Below are positions 5,604-6,953 of a stretch of DNA of 6,953 nt, in pieces. How positions within the stretch are numbered: position 1 is the first letter of the stretch; the number at the start of each line of letters is the position of its first letter. Under the pieces are notes generated by a model, which saw only the letters and a list, made by a program, of their open reading frames with translations, searched no databases and was not told the DNA's origin. The position numbers were made by a program, and so were the translations under genes. This stretch comes from Betaproteobacteria bacterium (GTDB lineage Bacteria; Pseudomonadota; Gammaproteobacteria; Burkholderiales; Casimicrobiaceae), in contig PLYG01000303.1 in the NCBI GenBank assembly GCA_003153335.1, positions 1-6,953 of the forward strand. The letters are read 5' to 3'.

Positions 5604-5664
5604 TCGTGCCGCCGCGTTCGCTGTCTTGTCCGTCGCGTTCCGCCAGCCCCCATCCAGGTCAGCC

Positions 5665-6342
5665 ATGCACCTCCCCGCCCTGCTCGAATTTCTCGAAGGC
5701 ATGTCGCAGAACAACAACCGGCCCTGGTTCGTTTTGCACAAGCCCGCCTATGACATCCTGCGCGAGGAGTTCCTGGCGCTGGTCACCGGGCTGATCGAAG
5801 ACATCCGGGCGTTCGACAAGGATCTCGGACCCATCGACCCCAAGAAGGCGGCGCTCAGGATTTATCGCAACCTGCGCTTTTCGCGCGACAAGACGCCGTT
5901 CAAGACCAATTTCGCCGCCGCCATCGGCGACCGCGCGCAACGCGGATTTCGGCCCGCGTATTATTTTCACATCGACGCTCAGGGCATCCTGCTCGCGGGC
6001 GGCGGCATCTACCAGCCGGACAAGACGGTACTGACCAACATCCGCCGGTACATCGCCACGCACCCGGAGCGACTGACCAAGGTACTGAAGAGCGCCCGCT
6101 TCAAGAAGACCTACGGCGGCCTCGCCGAGGAAGAGTCGCTGGTCAACCCGCCCAAGGGCTTCACCACCGACACACCGCACATCGACGCGATCAGGATGAA
6201 GCACTTTTTCGGGATCGTCGAAATCGACGTGAAAAAGCATTGCCCCAAAGACCTGCGCGCAGAGGTCGCGCGGTTGTTCCACGATGTGCATCCGCTGGTT
6301 GCCTTCCTGCGCGAAGCCAGCCGCGCGGAGAATCCGGGATAA
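5665..6342 (+). CDS. DUF2461 domain protein
   Basis: This 225-residue soluble protein covers the whole DUF2461 family length. Landmarks are NNNRPWF (16-22), RIYRNLRFSRDKTPFKTNF (65-83), YYFHID (99-104), GGGIYQPDK (112-120) and the NPPKGF segment (161-166). These carry conserved Arg, Lys, Asp and aromatic residues, but no catalytic mechanism has been assigned that I know of. There is no signal peptide or membrane segment. The ATG at 5665 follows a modest CAGGTC ribosome site and starts right at the domain. A TTG at 5626 would only add 13 unconserved residues. The 61 bases between moaA and this gene show no terminator, and its stop overlaps the fdhD start as TAATG. The three genes are therefore probably co-transcribed. 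Whether it has any role in molybdenum cofactor or FDH biology is unknown. Confidence 0.88.
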   Translation: MHLPALLEFLEGMSQNNNRPWFVLHKPAYDILREEFLALVTGLIEDIRAFDKDLGPIDPKKAALRIYRNLRFSRDKTPFKTNFAAAIGDRAQRGFRPAYYFHIDAQGILLAGGGIYQPDKTVLTNIRRYIATHPERLTKVLKSARFKKTYGGLAEEESLVNPPKGFTTDTPHIDAIRMKHFFGIVEIDVKKHCPKDLRAEVARLFHDVHPLVAFLREASRAENPG

Positions 6343-6953
6343 TGTCCGGGATGAACGCTCCGCGCAAACCCCAGGTGCCGCATCGGCCTTTATTGACCCA
6401 AGCCGCGCGCCCCGCCACGTTCAACGTCCAGCCGATCAACGAAAACGGCGAAACGGAGGAAACACCCATCGCCGGCGAACATGCATTGACGTTGTTCGTC
6501 GACAAGGAAGAAATACTGACCCTGATGACGCTCGGGGCCGCACCCGAAGCGCTGGCGCTCGGCTATCTGCGCAACCAGCGGCTGATCGATTCCATCGACG
6601 AGGTATTGGCGGTGCAAGTCGACTGGGAGGTCGACGCGGTTGTCGTCAAGACCCGGCAGGGGATTCGCGACCTCGCCGCCAAAACAAGCAAACGCACCAA
6701 GACCAGCGGCTGCGGCCAGGGCACGGTGTTCGGCGACCTGATGGCGGACATCGAGAACGTGCGGCTGCCGGGCGATGTGCGGCTGGCGCAAGCGACGCTC
6801 TACGACCTGCTCAACAAGGTGCGCCTGCATGAGACGATCTACAAGCAGGCGGGCGCCGTGCACGGCTGCGCGCTCGCGACCAACAACCCGGATGGAGGCG
6901 AATCGCCGAGCGAGATCCTGTATTTCGTCGAGGACGTCGGCCGGCACAACGCC
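6342..6953 (+). CDS. fdhD: FdhD, sulfur carrier/sulfurtransferase for formate dehydrogenase (3' end missing)
   Basis: FdhD passes sulfur from a cysteine desulfurase (IscS in E. coli) to the bis-MGD cofactor, which FDH needs for activity. The first 204 residues are present and the frame is open to the window end; full members are roughly 260-290 residues. Visible landmarks are TPIAGEHALTLFVDKEE (41-57), LMTLGAAPEALALGYLRNQRL (61-81), TSGCGQGTVF (121-130), YKQAGAVHGCALA (167-179) and FVEDVGRHNA (195-204), the highly conserved cofactor-pocket segment. C124 matches the first cysteine of the E. coli C-x-x-C loop; the second position is Gly127, so only one loop cysteine remains. The ATG at 6342 overlaps the DUF2461 stop, with GGAG eleven bases upstream. 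An ATG at 6351 is the alternative. It probably serves the FDH encoded at the other end of the window. Confidence 0.95.
   Translation, partial: MSGMNAPRKPQVPHRPLLTQAARPATFNVQPINENGETEETPIAGEHALTLFVDKEEILTLMTLGAAPEALALGYLRNQRLIDSIDEVLAVQVDWEVDAVVVKTRQGIRDLAAKTSKRTKTSGCGQGTVFGDLMADIENVRLPGDVRLAQATLYDLLNKVRLHETIYKQAGAVHGCALATNNPDGGESPSEILYFVEDVGRHNA

Noticed and set aside
5626..5664. TTG start for the DUF2461 protein
   Set aside because: The extra residues are not part of the domain, and the ATG at 5665 has a better ribosome site.
5604..5664. Possible terminator between moaA and the DUF2461 gene
   Set aside because: I see no GC-rich hairpin followed by a T run; the gap looks like ordinary intra-operon spacing.
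5229..5741. 170-codon minus-strand frame across the moaA 3' end
   Set aside because: It overlaps the conserved moaA C-terminus and the DUF2461 start, with no family resemblance.
5659..6291. 210-codon minus-strand frame opposite DUF2461
   Set aside because: It is antisense to a gene with clear family motifs, and its product is not recognisable.
6390..6947. 185-codon minus-strand frame opposite fdhD
   Set aside because: fdhD is unmistakable on the plus strand; the antisense product has no domain.

Overview
The window is GC-rich, gene-dense DNA, probably from a betaproteobacterium. The basis is the GC-rich codon use, a MoaA of the type that begins with a short KVIP-like segment, and a formate dehydrogenase (FDH) accessory set (DUF3305, DUF3306, poly-ferredoxin, TorD-like chaperone, small Tat protein) known from this group. 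I cannot name a genus from sequence alone. I see no mobile element, tRNA, rRNA, CRISPR array or recent-transfer signature. The whole window reads as one molybdenum-dependent FDH locus.

Minus strand (about 4433 down to 1): six genes run in one direction from a short divergent promoter region. In transcription order they are DUF3305 protein (4433-3918), DUF3306 protein (3921-3250), a 697-residue multi-cluster 4Fe-4S protein (3228-1135), a TorD/DmsD-type chaperone (1138-503), a 71-residue Tat-signal protein of the 'FDH region Tat target' type (461-246), and the N-terminus of a Tat-exported FDH catalytic subunit (232 to beyond position 1). Two junctions are 4-base ATGA overlaps, which suggests translational coupling. 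A weak hairpin followed by seven T residues lies at the end of the chaperone gene and may reduce or separate transcription of the enzyme genes from the accessory genes.

Plus strand (4494 to 6953): moaA (first step of molybdopterin synthesis), a DUF2461 protein, and fdhD (sulfur transfer to the Mo cofactor of FDH), the last cut by the window end. The DUF2461 and fdhD genes overlap as TAATG.

Together the locus covers cofactor synthesis (MoaA), cofactor sulfuration and insertion (FdhD), apo-enzyme chaperoning before Tat export (TorD-like), the exported enzyme, a small co-exported partner, and a cytoplasmic-looking poly-ferredoxin. The roles of DUF3305, DUF3306, DUF2461, the small Tat protein and the poly-ferredoxin are not established as far as I know. 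They are the best place to look for undescribed biology here.
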